Below, one piece after another: positions 45,274-58,647 of a stretch of 64,000 nt of DNA. Numbering within the stretch: the first letter of the stretch is position 1; each line of letters opens with the position of its first letter. This stretch comes from Gonatopus flavifemur (taxonomy: Eukaryota > Arthropoda > Insecta > Hymenoptera > Dryinidae): assembly GCA_018340375.1 (NCBI GenBank), contig JAFFJZ010000002.1, positions 20,726,001 through 20,790,000 of the forward strand, read 5' to 3'. Made by a program: the position numbers and the translations under genes. The notes under the pieces were generated by a model. It did no database searches and had not been told where the DNA came from. It worked only from the letters and a program-made list of their open reading frames with translations.

Positions 45274-48200
45274 TTAACGTTTTTCGTCATTATCTGTGAA
45301 CGGCATAACAAATGTCTTCAATTTGATTATTCATTTGACTACCAAGACATGCGACATCAAAAACATACCAAATCGAAATTTCAAACCTGTTTGCACAACC
45401 GTTAACGTTTTCAAGTGAATATGTGGAAGGTTTAGAGGCTCGGAATAGATTTTGTAAATCCCGTTTTTGGTTGCAGAAATGCAGATGTTTCCGGCTTGAA
45501 TCGGTGGAATTTTTTATTCTGTAAATATCAGAAAAATGAATCGAGTTTGAAAATTGAGTCTGTTATATTTCATTGTTTTTATTGAGAACTTATGTTCCGA
45601 AAGGTTTATTCAACGTTTATGTTGGTATTGAATGAAGAATTCTTATTGTTTCGATAAGAAGAATGTGGAATCAACGGTGCAGACTACATTTGATTCAACA
45701 TCTATGATTTATTTAATAATATAATATATTGACACGAAGAAAAATTCCATGTAAATTCTGCATTAGTTGTTGTCAATTTGACATCACCGCTGGCGTAAGT
45801 GCAATTGTGAAAATCAACCTCAAATGAACCTTCTGAAACATAAAGTTTTGATAGAAGTACACAAAATTCTTCATTTTATAAGATTGGTGGGAAGATTATG
45901 ATGGAATTTCATAAATGAATAGTGACGCATATACGGTAACAAATGATTCAGCAACCAGGAAGTTTAGATACAGATTTTTTTCATCTTTTAAAGGTTTAAT
46001 AGGAGGGACATGTAATAAAATTGAAAAATAAGTGATAAAAATGTATATAAGTTTTTCGTCATAACCCAGGAATTTGTTCCAAGATCCAGAATATAGAGTG
46101 AATTTATGACATATAATCTTCGAATGCTTCAATAAATTATAAAACTTGGGATAAGAAAAGTTTAACAGTGTTATTGATTATATCAAATATCTTTTAGAAT
46201 TCATTTGATGAAAAAAGAGTTCACGGAATCAATTATTAAGAGAGTTCATTGTACACGAAAAATATATTTTATTCGATCAATTCGGAATTTAATTGCGACT
46301 ATATTGGCTGTCTTTATCACTTTCAAATATCTGATGGTTTTTATTTGTTACATCCAGACAGTTCATTTACATAATACAACGTCCGCAATGAAAGAGAGGA
46401 ACATCGTTAAACGAGAATCGCTGATATGATTAATAATGATCGTATTCTAATTTTTTTATTTTCAAAAATTCCTAGACAATCTTGAAACTATATCATCGGT
46501 TCAACTCTTTGGACAAGCAAGGACTACACTTTGGTGCTAATCCTACTGAGATTGTGTATGCGTATTCCCTTTCGCAATATCATAAAAATGAATCATTGTC
46601 CACGCAGCTCATCTTTTCTCACTCGAATAGCTTGTGAAAAATAATCGGAATTTTTTTGTACACAGTAACCGGAAAATTCCAATCATTCCACAGGGAATTA
46701 ATTGCCGGTACATGTGTATAAAATTTCTCATAAATCTGTTTGAAAATTTCACACTTTATGGGACTTTTACCACCATTCACCGAAACTTTTGACGAATTTT
46801 TAAATTTGAATTCCACTCGCAATATCCTCCAAATTTTTATCAATTCACTTTCTTTTTTATTTAAAAAAGGTTTCATTCTGAAAGTTGAAATGAATTTCCA
46901 TTGTCGTGTTTTGAGAGTAAAATTTCCTCTCATCTCAGATACTTCATTATAATATTTTCGTTTTTCCTTTTGTTATTTGTTGAGTTCTGTTACGATATTT
47001 AATTATGTGTTCTATATGTCGAACATGATGTACTTTGAACATTGTCGTGTATCACGAATCGATCTTTTGTCATGTTTATCAATTGGTTCAACAGTCATCC
47101 CTTTCAAGCAGGCACAAAAACTGGTTTGGAACCTGTTGAATTCCTCATTATTCTCGATCATTTAGCTGACAAGTATTGCTCGAATACAAAACTGTCAACT
47201 TATAATCTGCCGAAGAGATTTATATTTCAAATTTATAGAAAGAACAACAATATTCCATCTCTTGATTAAATTATTCACGAATCATAAATGAAGAACAATG
47301 ATGAATAATGTGAGAATCTCGATATTTTTTCATTTTCTTGTTGAATAAATTTCAATAAATTTGTAAACTATTCTTGTTGAATATTTTCCTTATTGCATTT
47401 CTCATGATTGGAGGATGAATGAGGATGAAAAACGTGAATAATTGTGAAAAATAGAAACAACGTGCTTTCATATTATATCCCCACGTATTGATTCAACTCT
47501 ACTGGAAAAGACCTTACAGAAATACTATTGGTGAAGCTATGAGAATACTTTCCAAGCAGCGAAATCTGATTTTACTGACTACCTTTTACTGGAACTGCAA
47601 ATTTTTGGCGGTGACATCGATCTATTCGCTGTCGCGCCAATCTTGTTAGCTGCAATAGCAAAAGATGTTGACCCCCTCAGCTGAATTTGTTCACGATTTT
47701 ATGTACAATATAATGAAAATAATTCGCTGCTACAGCTAAAGGACTTACCAGAGTAGTGAATTATTTGCTACGTTAGCAAAAAATTCGCTGTTCCAGCAAA
47801 AGATGAGACACGTAAATCACATTTTGCTGTCCCAGCGAATTTTCTTGATCTATTTATGATCATGCATGCATGCCGAAACGGAAACGATCGGAACCCCATT
47901 ATAATACAGATAAAACGATTACTTTTCCACCACAGTGACTTTTTTTGTGGATTGTAGTGTAGCTCTGAACCGAAAAATCCATGCCTTGAGCATGCTACAA
48001 AATAAAACATGTCAATTAATACGGCATCTAAATCATAATTCAAAAACAATCCCGATAATATATTCCAAGATCGAGAAGTTGCTTATATTAAATCAGTTCT
48101 CACATTTTTTCAGTCTTATATTATTAATTGTTTATCCGTAAGTGATCAAATCTACTGCTCCTATCATAATTACAATTAAAAGTCAATAACATGCATTTAT

Positions 48201-48847
48201 TCATGCAATAAGGAACTACATCGAACACATATCATATGCATTCTAAAAACTAGTTCAATTTTCTTGTGGCATAGAATTATTGTCTTTTTATAAGATTTGA
48301 TGTGTGCCTTTTTGCACTCCAAATCGATTCCGATTCTTCGAACGAACGTAATGTGAACGATTGACGCGTGGTTTCTGAGATCGATCTTATCTTTCCTTGT
48401 ATAAGAAAGAGTGGGATAAGAGCGAAAACATATTGTGTAACAAGCCAGTGAAAAAAAAGATGAAGTTAAAACTAACAGCCGATTGTGATAACTTTCAACT
48501 AAACTTCGTTAAGGGCCTATTGATACCAGAAATCGATTAAGTCGCATTCCACCATACATTTGAGGCACTCAAATCCTTGATATAACGGCTGTTAATTTTA
48601 GGTTCATAAAAAAGTACATATATTTCAGAACATGACTTCTAAATCTTGAGATGACCGATAGCTGAGGCTAAAATAAATTGTCCCTTGATTGAAGTTTGTT
48701 CATTACAGATAATGGTAGATATTTCCGCAGTATGAATATCTCACAAACGCTTCAAGATACATTGAAATTGATTGGATTTTTATGTTCCATCCTGGCAAAG
48801 AATCTCTATGGGAAACTTCACATGAATGTTCGGAAGTGATTAACACA
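45274..48847. other. AT-rich intergenic DNA with a GCTG-rich patch
   Basis: At about 47600-47830 a patch holds ATTCGCTG, GCTACAGCTAAAG and TTGCTGTCCCAGC motifs like those in the AGCTG-type MITEs, but without clear ends. Elsewhere I see nothing firm; small frames at about 46205-46429 and 46619-46933 are not convincing. Confidence 0.35.
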
Positions 48848-49055
48848 TACACGGAGAGAAATGTATTTGGAAATATTACCATTTTATTCGTAAACTAGAA
48901 CTATTCGGCAAAACCAGACAATAATTTATAATATAACTCCTAATCACAGCTGGCAATGATTAGGAGTTATGCTATAAATTATTGTCTGATTTTTCCGAAT
49001 AGTTCTAGTTTACGAATAAAATGGTAATATTTCCAAATAAATTTCTCTCCGTGTA
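48848..49055. mobile_element. Near-perfect palindromic MITE (208 bp)
   Basis: Arms of about 97 bp run from TACACGGAGAGAAATGTATT to its mirror with only a few mismatches. The loop is CACAGCTGGCAATG or shorter. TA lies at both edges. The high arm identity suggests a young insertion, and any transcript would fold into a long hairpin. Confidence 0.9.
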
Positions 49056-49392
49056 CATGCGTTAAGAATTTTCCATATTTCAAAGAAATTTACTGGAAAA
49101 TGACGGTGAGAATCCTGTAAGTTTGGAATTTCCAGTTGAATTTATGGGAAATTTTGTATCTTCTATCCCACGATCGGAATTTTCCATTTGCAGCGTGTAG
49201 GAAAACTCCGATTATTTTTGACAGTGTATGTCAGTTCGAATGTATTGAATTATGATTGATTGAAATCACTAAAGGCTGGAATTGCTGGAATCCAGAAACT
49301 AATAGCGCTGAGGTGATATCTCGGCAACTATTTTGAGAGCCCTATCTCGATGCCTCAAGTCCAAAAATTATGAATCCAAAAACAAATATCTA

Positions 49393-49567
49393 TACACTGT
49401 AAAAAAAGCGGTCTCAGAATTAACACAGAATCAACACCACGCGAATTCTATAGAAGTCCACCCCAAAATCGGTGTCAAAATAACACCAAACGAATAACAC
49501 CGTGTGATGTTGAAACAACACTATTCGGTGTGAATTTTTGCCAACACCGCTAATTTTTTACGGTGTA
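49393..49567. mobile_element. MITE, 'CACTGTAAAAAAAGCGGT' family
   Basis: TACACTGTAAAAAAAGCGGT on the left and ACCGCTAATTTTTTACGGTG on the right. The inside has AACACCGTGTGATGTTG and GGTGTCAAAATAACACC. Confidence 0.7.
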
Positions 49568-51049
49568 TAGAGAACTTTATATCACTGCATTGTGAAAAAT
49601 GCGTAGAAGTAATCCCCATAATAATAACAGTTTTGGGAGACATTCATGAACATTTCTGTTTCAAGTTGTGGGGTAATTTTTTTTAAACCTTACAAAATTA
49701 TTTTCGTCAAATGAAAGTATGGATCGCCACAATTTGAAAGAGAAATGCACATAAATGTTGAAGTAACCCAGAACTGCCTTTATTATGTTAGTCCATCCTA
49801 TGCATTCCAATGAATTATGGAAACAAATAAAACGTGAAAATGTTCCAACTCCCTCCTGTATTACGCTTAGATGACTCTTCGCTTGCGTTTTCGTTACGCT
49901 TTCGTTAGGTTTCGACGCTCCATTTTCATCAGGGTTTCCCCAGCGTTTTTTTTCAGAATACAATGTTTCTCATATGTACGTATTGAAATACGTAATCCAG
50001 ATAAAATTATTCAATTTGTAAAAATATAGTATCAAGCCGGATACGTATTCATTTTATAATAAATCAACTGCTTCCCCGATTGTCTTATATGAATAATTCT
50101 TCGGAGACCATGAAACATGAAGGATCAATACATGCGCCACGTGGAGATGAAAATCTCAGTATCGGATTGGCGTATATTAATATTTATCGTATATGAAGAA
50201 AACAAAAACCGACAAAAATTTATACAAGTGTATGCATAAAAAAATATTTGATTCATTTTGTCATCCGAAAAATTACATCATCGCATTACGATAAAATTTA
50301 TGTGACATACCAATATATCACTCGTGTGATTTAAGGACTTGGCGATGAAAATTACCTTCTCTGTCAGCCTGGAGGTTACAAAAAAAAATATGTTCCGAAA
50401 TTTCAGGATGGAATAATCAGTAACCACAACCGGTGTTCTTTAATTTATTTGTAGATCAAGATGGGTTTACATGTTGACAGCGCCATAGCGATTAGTCCTT
50501 CTTCTTAGCACTTGTCCGTCCTTTGCTATACGTTACTACGGCACTGCATATTGAAAAAGTATACACTTTTTATATTAGTTTTTTTTCATATTTAAGGTAA
50601 TGATGAAATCTCTGAACCGCACATTTGAATTATATTAAAATTTTATGAGATTCTTCTTCATTTGGAAAATTTATGCCCCTCGTATTATTGGTAATCCAGT
50701 CATTCATTCAAAATTTAATGTGGAGAAAGATATCGTGTCTTGGCGGAAAAAATGAATATACGAAAATCATAGTAGAATATGTTGAATTGTAAGAGTTGAG
50801 AATATCAGTTCGTTTTTCATGTACGCACGCAGAAAAGTATATGGGATTTATTACCATTCGCTCTAGTTCTCGTCACGACATTAGAATAGGGATTGAGCGA
50901 CGACTCGTGATTTAGTGATCATTACGGTGTTAACACATCGTTTCCATGGTAACTTCAACAGTTTACCGCACTCATTCTGATTCCGAATGACATACTTGTT
51001 ACAATTTTGAAATATCTTTCACCAAATTACTATTCTTCATAGTAACCGT
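49568..51049. other. AT-rich intergenic DNA, no feature
   Basis: I see no gene or clear repeat. Confidence 0.4.
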
Positions 51050-52305
51050 TACACTGTGAAAAAAGGTTTGAATTCTAATATAAAATTGGTTATGAAATTC
51101 CAAATGAATGCAAGTTGAATCGTATTTAATATAAAATGACACTAATATTTCATGTTACTATTTTAATGTTCACAAACGTATTTGAATTTTGATCAGTATT
51201 ATTATAATTCAAAATATTTTGTATTAAAATTCTTTATTAGAATTAAAATTCCAACATGCTTTGTAAGATTCAGTTCTACAATTTGAATTTTCTTTTACAT
51301 GGTTGAATTTTGCAGTGTAGTATGAAATTCCAATAACAACCATATGAAAATTCTAAATGAATGTGAAAAATTCAAATCATTTTTGTGAAATTTCAAACAC
51401 ATTTTGAATATTCAAAATTTCATTTATGAAATTTCAATCACATTTTGAATATTCACAATTTTATTTATGAAATTTCAATAGTTTTGTTGAAAAATAATAC
51501 ACAAGTGTATGAATTCACTGTGCGCCGAAGTCACTGCGCATGTCTTCTGTAGATCCACGCTTTATAATCGTACCTGCAAAATGATAAAACGTTTTTCGGC
51601 AAAATTGATAAATCACGTGGTGATAATTTGTTAATTGAAAATCATCTGTTTTGATGATAATCAAGTTCACTAAGATGCTAAATATTTTTCAGAATTCAAT
51701 TACAAAGTTTTGGATTGATATATTGATGTATATCCACATGAGAACCATAAACTGAATTTCATCTTCAATATTAACTTTTGAACTACAATGTTTTCAATAT
51801 GATCTTTGCATCTTTCTTATATATGAATATATAAATATATATAAGAAAGATGTACAATAATATGAAGGAAGCTCGAATCGAGATTTCACAATCCCAGAAT
51901 TCCGGAATTTTATTCCTTAATTTAGAAATAATCTTACATATCTATAATACATATATGCGAATTGTATTCAAAATAAGATAGTCAAAATATCAATACTGAA
52001 TATGAAAATCAGTATTTTGATTTTTCATACTTCCCAGTGTATGAAAGTTCAATTGATAGGTTATAAAATTTACGATAATCATTTGAAATTTTGATACCTA
52101 TTCATAATTAATTTTCAAAAGGATTTCATTGAAAATTCAACAATCGTTTTGAAATTTCATACTAACATGAAATGATTTACACATTTTCAAAACCTCTTCT
52201 TGAATTTTAATAAATTGTTTCTTTGAAAATTCACAACCAAATGTATGTGTTAATTGCTTCACATATTTTTCTATTAAATTTCATACAAAAATTTTTTACA
52301 GTGTA
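51050..52305. mobile_element. 1.26-kb non-coding element of GAAATTTTGAATT repeats
   Basis: TACACTGTGAAAAAAGGTTT on the left and AAAAATTTTTTACAGTGTA on the right. Both sides are tiled with variants of TTTCATACTAACATGAAATG and TGAAATTTCAATCACATTTTG. A perfect 16-bp hairpin (CATCTTTCTTATATAT and mirror, 51809-51852) lies near the middle. Confidence 0.6.
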
Positions 52306-52498
52306 CCGTATATTTCTCACCGTGTATGTAATTTACAGACCAATGTACATTTTCAGCTGAAATAATGTTTTTTTTTCTTCATAAATAATTGAACAGGATA
52401 ATTATTCATCTGACTGATAACGTTTCCCCCACTCTTAAGAATTTCTTGAAATTTCATTCATCTTCGAAGTACACTTGTAAATGAAATTTCCAATTCTT

Positions 52499-52730
52499 GC
52501 AGTGAGAGAAATTTTTGAGGGTACTGTAACTGAAACGCCTCAACCAAATATTCTTAGTAAAAGCTACTAGAGATTTGATTAATCCAACTAAGAAAGTATA
52601 ATTGATACAATTGAGTGATGAATCAACTATCCTTCCTTGGTTGAATCAACCAAATTTTTAGTAGCTCTCATTAGAAATGTTTAGTTGAGATGTTTTAGTT
52701 ACAGTGACTATAGAAATTTCTCTCAATGTG
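52499..52730. mobile_element. MITE, 'AGTTGAGATGTTTTAGTTAC' family, copy 2
   Basis: GCAGTGAGAGAAATTTTTGA to AGAAATTTCTCTCAATGTG. It aligns in reverse with 26597-26812 along its full length. Confidence 0.75.
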
Positions 52731-52887
52731 GTGATTGAATTAAGAATTCAATTATATGTAATTGAATTTTCAATTTTTGCTATATTATATTACCCATAAG
52801 AATATAGTTTGGTAACTGAATTTTCATTAATATGTGATTGAAATTTCAAGAACTTTTTCAATCACGTGAATGGAAATTGCTTCCATT

Positions 52888-53118
52888 ACACATGGAAAAA
52901 ATAATTTAGCTGCAGCAGCTAAGTACCTCGCACGGACACGGGCAGCCATTGAATTGGCTCCTGCTGCTAAATTTTAGCTGATACAGCAAAAAAATTTGCA
53001 TGTGTAGTCAATTTATTTGCGGAGACAGCTAAAATTCAGCTGCAGGAGCTAATTTAATGACTGTCCGTGTCCGTGCTAGCTACTTAGCTGCTGCAGCGAA
53101 ATTTTTTTTTCCATGCAT
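52888..53118. mobile_element. Palindromic MITE, 'AGCTGCAGCAGCT' family, copy 2
   Basis: The same inner text as 2144-2373 (GCACGGACACGG, GCTGCAGGAGCTAATTTAAT). The ends have decayed to ACACATGGAAAAAAT and TTTTTTCCATGCAT. Confidence 0.75.
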
Positions 53119-53182
53119 ATGATTGAAGCTTCATGCAAACATTTTTAACAGTGCCAACTCAACATAATTTCAATATTCCATG

Positions 53183-53424
53183 TACACAGATGAAAGTGTT
53201 TCTTTGAATTCAAGAAGTTGTTATTTGGTTAGGTCGGAATAAACATTTCTTCAATGGAAATAAATATTTTTTTCTTATATATAAATGAATGTGTGCTTTG
53301 GAACAAGGAGCGAATGATAAATCTTGTCAAATCAACAAAATATTGATTTCAGTCAGAGAAATGTTTATTTCGACCTATCCAAATAATAATTTCTTAGATT
53401 CGAAGAAACACTCTCATCTGTGTA
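53183..53424. mobile_element. MITE with TACACAGATGA ends
   Basis: TACACAGATGAaAGTGTTTC mirrors GAAACACTCTCATCTGTGTA. Further in, GGTTAGGTCGGAATAAACAT mirrors ATGTTTATTTCGACCTATCC. The small plus-strand frame across it is a by-product. Confidence 0.75.
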
Positions 53425-55207
53425 CGTTTGGAATCGTGAAAATTAATCTCCGATTTTCCACCATTATTCGGTAGATTTCGCCTTCATTCATAGAGGATTT
53501 AACATTCAAAAGACGAATTAGTTGTTGGAAGTGGACAAAAACTCCTTTCCTTTTGATGAGAAAACAATTTCCTCACGATCAAAGAACAGAATCCATCACT
53601 CGTGTAAAGAAAAACTCCCAAATTTGTGTTTGGATAAAACTTGATCCTCAGTATGAAATTATTGCGATGTAGATGAAGCAATAATTTTTCTTTGCGTACA
53701 GTAACAAACTATCAGAAAATTCGTTCCTCATTAATTCTCTCTAGCGATTATTTTTGGCTAAGGATGTTCAGAGAAGTTCATAATCATTTCCCGAATTATG
53801 GAACCACTGTGGCGGTTTTTTCATACTACTTTTTTTGTTGCAAAATCTCATTCGATAAAGGTTCAACTGATGACTTATCAGTTTGTATTTCCACTCCACT
53901 TGGATATTGATCTGATGTGAATAGTGTGTGAACCTGTATATTCCCAAGCAACACACTTAGTCACTTCACTGTAACGAACGTGTTGCTTGGATCTTGGTGA
54001 AGCTTGTAACGCTCAACTACCACCAGAACTTGATCAGAGGCACCTTGTTCGTCTTTCTTACATTTTTATAGATCAATTTTCCTTCATTTCGCATGAATAA
54101 TATTTCATAATCCATAAATTATGGATCATTTAAAAGATGATACACCTATCAAGATTTCTATAGATCATGGAGTGATAAGAAACAGGACAGAGCGAGTTTG
54201 CAGTTTGATGTCTATTTTGAAAAATAATGGCAGGAATTCAATTACACCTTGATAAGCTGTCATCATCGATATTTCGTGAACAATTTTGTGGATTGTATTT
54301 TACTGATTGATATTTTATGAAAATTGAATATCGATTCACAATCAGTATTTTATACATGAGCAAAATAATAACTCGAATTTTATATTTTATTCCAACTTAC
54401 GTAAGTTTAAATTTTCAAAATATTGAAATGTTTTTTTGAGTTAAGCTCTAGAGAAGGTCAGGTCGGTTTAGTGAATCTGCATTAACCTTGATGATGCAGG
54501 AATAAAAAATGGGAACAGTTTTTATGAAGATTGATGAAATTGCCGTACATTACGATGAAACATTCATATAAATTCAGAATATACAACAAAAGAGTACGCG
54601 TAATGAGCTATATTTCCTGTCAATTAAAAAAAGTGGCCCCATTAATCGCGTTTTTTGAAGGAGAATATGTACATTTTTTCTAATTTCTTCTTCTCCTTTG
54701 TGATTTTCATCATCTACAATTGAATGGAATTCAAATACTCAATTCACGGATTTGGAGTGATTTTTTCGATTATCGATGAGAAGTTAAGAGAGAATCAGAT
54801 ACATCTAGAAGAATACTATTCCGAAAATGATCGTGAAGGTTCAGTTAAAGGAAAACAAGTGGATAATTTTTAGAAAATTCAGGAAAGTTGAAACAATTTA
54901 AATATTCTTCATTTGCCACAAAATTTTGAGTTTTATATATTTTAGCATTAAATGTATCGGTTTGCTCTTTTCTCGAATAACGTAAATTGTTCTTACAAAA
55001 TGAAGAAAAAACCTCGATTTCTCAGGGGAGAATAGAGTAATTACAAACACTTCAGGAAAATTACAGAAAAAAAACACAACAACGAAATCCGTTCAAAGAG
55101 AAACATGTTTGTATTGCGAATTCAAAATTGACATTTTTATAGAAAATCTTAGAATTGAATTGAGGTTTCGAATGAACTAAAACTTTTGACGTTTGAATTT
55201 ATTCGAA
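53425..55207. other. AT-rich intergenic DNA, no feature
   Basis: Weak text at 53540-53640 (AATTTCCTCACGATC...AATCCATCACTCGTG..AAAACTCCCAAA) resembles the inside of the MITE at 56638-56868 and is probably a decayed piece of it. Otherwise I see nothing. Confidence 0.4.
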
Positions 55208-55360
55208 CCCTGCTGAAAATGCCAAGCCGACCCTAGTAGCTCCGGGGACAAAAACCGACAGAAGCAGGAACCTGTCCGGATCCGCCCGGTTCTTTCTGCT
55301 CAGTCTTTGTCCCAGGAACTGTTAGGATTCATCCGCATATGCTTAGCATTTTCAACAGGG
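55208..55360. mobile_element. GC-richer short MITE with CCCTGTTGAAAATGC ends
   Basis: CCCTGcTGAAAATGCcAAGC on the left and, in complement, CCCTGTTGAAAATGCTAAGC on the right. The inside pairs GGACAAA..GAC with GTCTTTGTCC and is about 55% GC, unlike its surroundings. Confidence 0.8.
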
Positions 55361-55796
55361 GAAAGCTGTGAAATAACTATAAACAATGTTACTAATCAAT
55401 TTCCATATTTCCATAGCATGGATAAATGGTGAATACCAATTCGGCGTGGATAGGCAATCATTATGACTACTTCATGCAGAAAACAAGATCTCGCGAAATA
55501 AAACTTCACTCGAACACAAAATGAGCCCATAATATTCAAGTTTCACAGGTTTTTTTCATTTTAATTGATGATCAATAATATTCAAAAGAGTTAGATCAAT
55601 GATAATTATCATATAATCATTTCGAATATATGAATGATGATATCAAACCATTGCACGTGCTTTCTCGCAATCGCAACTAGAAGTTAAATAAGAAAAGAAA
55701 AGAGGATCAAAATTAGAATTTGAGATTGAGGAATGAAATATTCATTGCTGTAACTTTTGTAGGCTAAATATCGAATACAGTGTAAATGAAAACTCC

Positions 55797-55850
55797 ACGA
55801 AGTTTGTTACTTTGTTCAAGTAACAAAAGTTACACTAAACTCGCGGAAAT
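55797..55850. repeat. Small hairpin around TTTGTTACTTTGTTC
   Basis: CGAAGTTTGTTACTTTGTTC faces AAGTAACAAAAGTTACACTA. It is short and imperfect. Confidence 0.4.
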
Positions 55851-56223
55851 ATTGCATCAGTTTTGAACTCAAATGCCAGACGCGTTCTCTTACCTTGAAT
55901 CTAGTGAAAATTTTAGACATCAACTAGACAGTGCTACGTGCAAGAGTACACGACTGTGAGAGAATAGGAATTCAAAGAAATACCGGTGTTCGGTTTCACC
56001 TCGCATTTGTAATTACCTACTCCTCCTCTTTCATTGTGATTTGGTGAACTCTTCCTTCACTTTTCAAAGGAATCAACAGTTAGAAGCCCTCATGTTCCTC
56101 CGAATTGAGGGAGAAAATCACAAACGTTTGATGAAAACAAAATTCCTGCCATAATCGCAAGATAAAATTCACCATTGAAATGAGAAAAAACTCGCCATAA
56201 TTTACGCGAAGTGAGCGAAATTG

Positions 56224-56435
56224 CACAGTAGAAAATTTTGTGTATTCTTAACACACGTGCATGTTCTAAACGGTCCACTCAAAATTTGTGGTAAATATTG
56301 ACACAGAAGATATAAAAAATCAACACGAAAGTGTCAAATTTACATTGAAAATCTGTCAATTTGACATTCATATTTTTTGATTTTCAACACGAATTTTGAG
56401 TGGACTGTTTCTAATACAAAATTTTTTACTGTGTA
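56224..56435. mobile_element. MITE, 'GGTCCACTCAAAATTTGTG' family, copy 1
   Basis: CACAGTAGAAAATTTTGTGT to ACAAAATTTTTTACTGTGTA. The arms share GTCCACTCAAAATTTGTG / CACGAATTTTGAGTGGAC and GACAC / GTGTC blocks. A sister copy is at 61489-61705. Confidence 0.75.
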
Positions 56436-56637
56436 CTTAAGTCGAAAAGTGAAACTTGATTCGGCATTAATCCGTTGCATATTGCAGATAAAAAAAGTGA
56501 GTTTCAAAAAGGATAACATGAAGATTTAATTTTACTTACTTGAGTGTTTACGACGTGGTATGCAACATAACAATATAGCTTCACAATGCAACATATCCAT
56601 TCATTCCATCCTATAAATATTTTCAGGAAAAATAACC

Positions 56638-56868
56638 ATACTGTAAAAAATGATTGTGGAATTTCTTCCCAAAAAATGGTGGCAGCAAGGTTCCTTCACA
56701 GATGGGGACTTTTTCTTCATTTTTGGAGGATTCAACACCTAAAAACAAAATAATTCCTCAAATTGGTGAAAAAATCCCTCATTTTTGATGGAAAAACAAT
56801 TCCTCCACGATGAGGGAACGGAATCCACCACTGTGCGGAGGAAAACTCCCCACACTTTTCACAGTGCA
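56638..56868. mobile_element. MITE, 'CTGTAAAAAATGATTGTGGAA' family, unbroken copy
   Basis: TACTGTAAAAAATGATTG to ACTTTTCACAGTGC. Inner landmarks CACAGATGGGGA, AATCCACCACTGTG and GAAAACTCCCCACA line up with the split copy at 28470-29993 and define its insertion point. Confidence 0.8.
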
Positions 56869-58434
56869 TCCATCTAAATACAAATATCCCTCGTTTGTGT
56901 TGAAAAAGAACTGAAGAAGAATTATTCTCCACTCCCAGACAATCTCTCAACCAATGCAGCTGAAACTCATATGGGATCACGAGGGGTCTCAATATGAAAC
57001 AATCATCTCCTCATAACGTAAGGAAAATGTATGGTCGGAAGCTACTCAATAGATTTCTTTACCGAAAAAATACTCTAGCAAAGTTCAATAACAATTCACA
57101 ACAGTAAATTTCAGTCAATACCCTCAGGGTCATTTGACCCTCTCTCATATTCAGATCTGAATTTCCAGAATACAGCCGAATATAACGGTCATGCGAATAA
57201 GTTCCTTTTTATGAACATTATCCTAAATTTCATCATCCTGTCTGTGCATAGAACAAATCGATACACGCTTAGGTACTGTGTCCTTTCCATTCAATACTCA
57301 AACAAAAATAAAAGGAAATAGAAATCAACGTGATCTCCCATCATGTGCGAAGGCCATTCGATTAAAAGAAAAAAAAACCATTGCGAAGTAGGAGATGAAA
57401 TCTCACAGTAAAATACCGAGAAACGTCATAAACGAATGTGCACTCGATCAACTTTTTATTCCAATGTTTTATTATCAAATACGTAATGAACTGAAAAACT
57501 GTATTGAAATCTGACACTTCGATTAACACTTGAATATACAAAATCGAGAATCACTTCTCAAGAATGTTTTGAAACACATTTCGATATCATTAACGTCACT
57601 TTTCAATCTTATCATTCAATATTCAAACATACCGTAAGATATATAACTTGATTCAAACTATTCATACCCAACATTAACAAATAGGAAATTGTAAATAAAG
57701 TTTACAGTTATTTTATTGATGGAATTTTTATCTGAAATTTTCATATTACACATTAACAATATTTTCAAATCATATATTATATATTCACAGAAAGATTTCT
57801 AGTCCTAGAGACTGTTGATTCGTTAATTGTGCAAAAATATACGTGAAGAAAACCATTAATAAGAAAAATCAAGACTACAAGAAAAGGACTCAATTTTTAA
57901 TTACGATAAAAGTTATTTCCCTCGTCGTTTTCTTGTTGCAAGTTTATAAATTGTGAAAAATTATCATACTTTTTTGGGCCTTTTGATATCAAAATGGGAA
58001 CGGAATACACACTCAGGGTTGTTCGATGTATTTTTAAAACTACAGATTTTGCGAGGAATCATATATTTCCCAGATATTGTGATTGACTTATTCTTATTGA
58101 TAATTAGTAAACTTGACAGTTTATATAAAAAAATCAGACATCATTATGTTGAGGAAAAACAGTATTTTGCAATGTGTAACATAATAGATATTCGTGTAGA
58201 TAACAAGTGATTATTACATGAGAATTCATGGCACGTCGTCAGTTTTTTTGTTTCCAATCGTTCTATTCTTGCGAATAAGAGATTATATTCAACAATTTGA
58301 TTTGATCGTTTTTGAAATATTTGCATATTAAATTTAGATCCTATACCTAACTAAAATTCATGGTAAAAACAAAATTATGAAGAATATTTAGTGCGCAATA
58401 AACTATTCTCGATAAAATTTATGCGTTGAACCAC
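56869..58434. other. AT-rich intergenic DNA, no feature
   Basis: The 85-codon frame at 57953-58210 has no recognisable feature and is of chance length. I see nothing else. Confidence 0.4.
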
Positions 58435-58647
58435 CCCTGCTTGAATGATCCAATTGAAACAGATGAAACAGATTTTTGTCCAGGAATTTTACTATTTGAT
58501 CTTACTCAAATCTAATCGGTTCAAATAAGAAATTTCTACTCAAATCGATTATATTTGAATGAGATCAAATGGGAAAATTCCCGGACGAAAATCTGATTCA
58601 AACTGATTGACGAGTTAATAAATTTAAATCGAATTTTTGAAGCAGGG
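58435..58647. mobile_element. MITE with CCCTGCTTGAA ends
   Basis: CCCTGCTTGAATGATCC and TTTTTGAAGCAGGG. Inner AGATTTTTGTCCAGGAATTT pairs with AAATTCCCGGACGAAAATCT, and ATTTGATC..TCAAAT with its mirror. Confidence 0.75.

Noticed and set aside
46619..46933. 104-codon minus-strand frame
   Set aside because: No domain, and the DNA has loose MITE-like GGAAAATTCC text; chance is likely.
51809..51852. Perfect TA-rich hairpin as a microRNA
   Set aside because: It lies inside a repeat element and is nearly pure TA next to the loop; no reason to prefer a microRNA.
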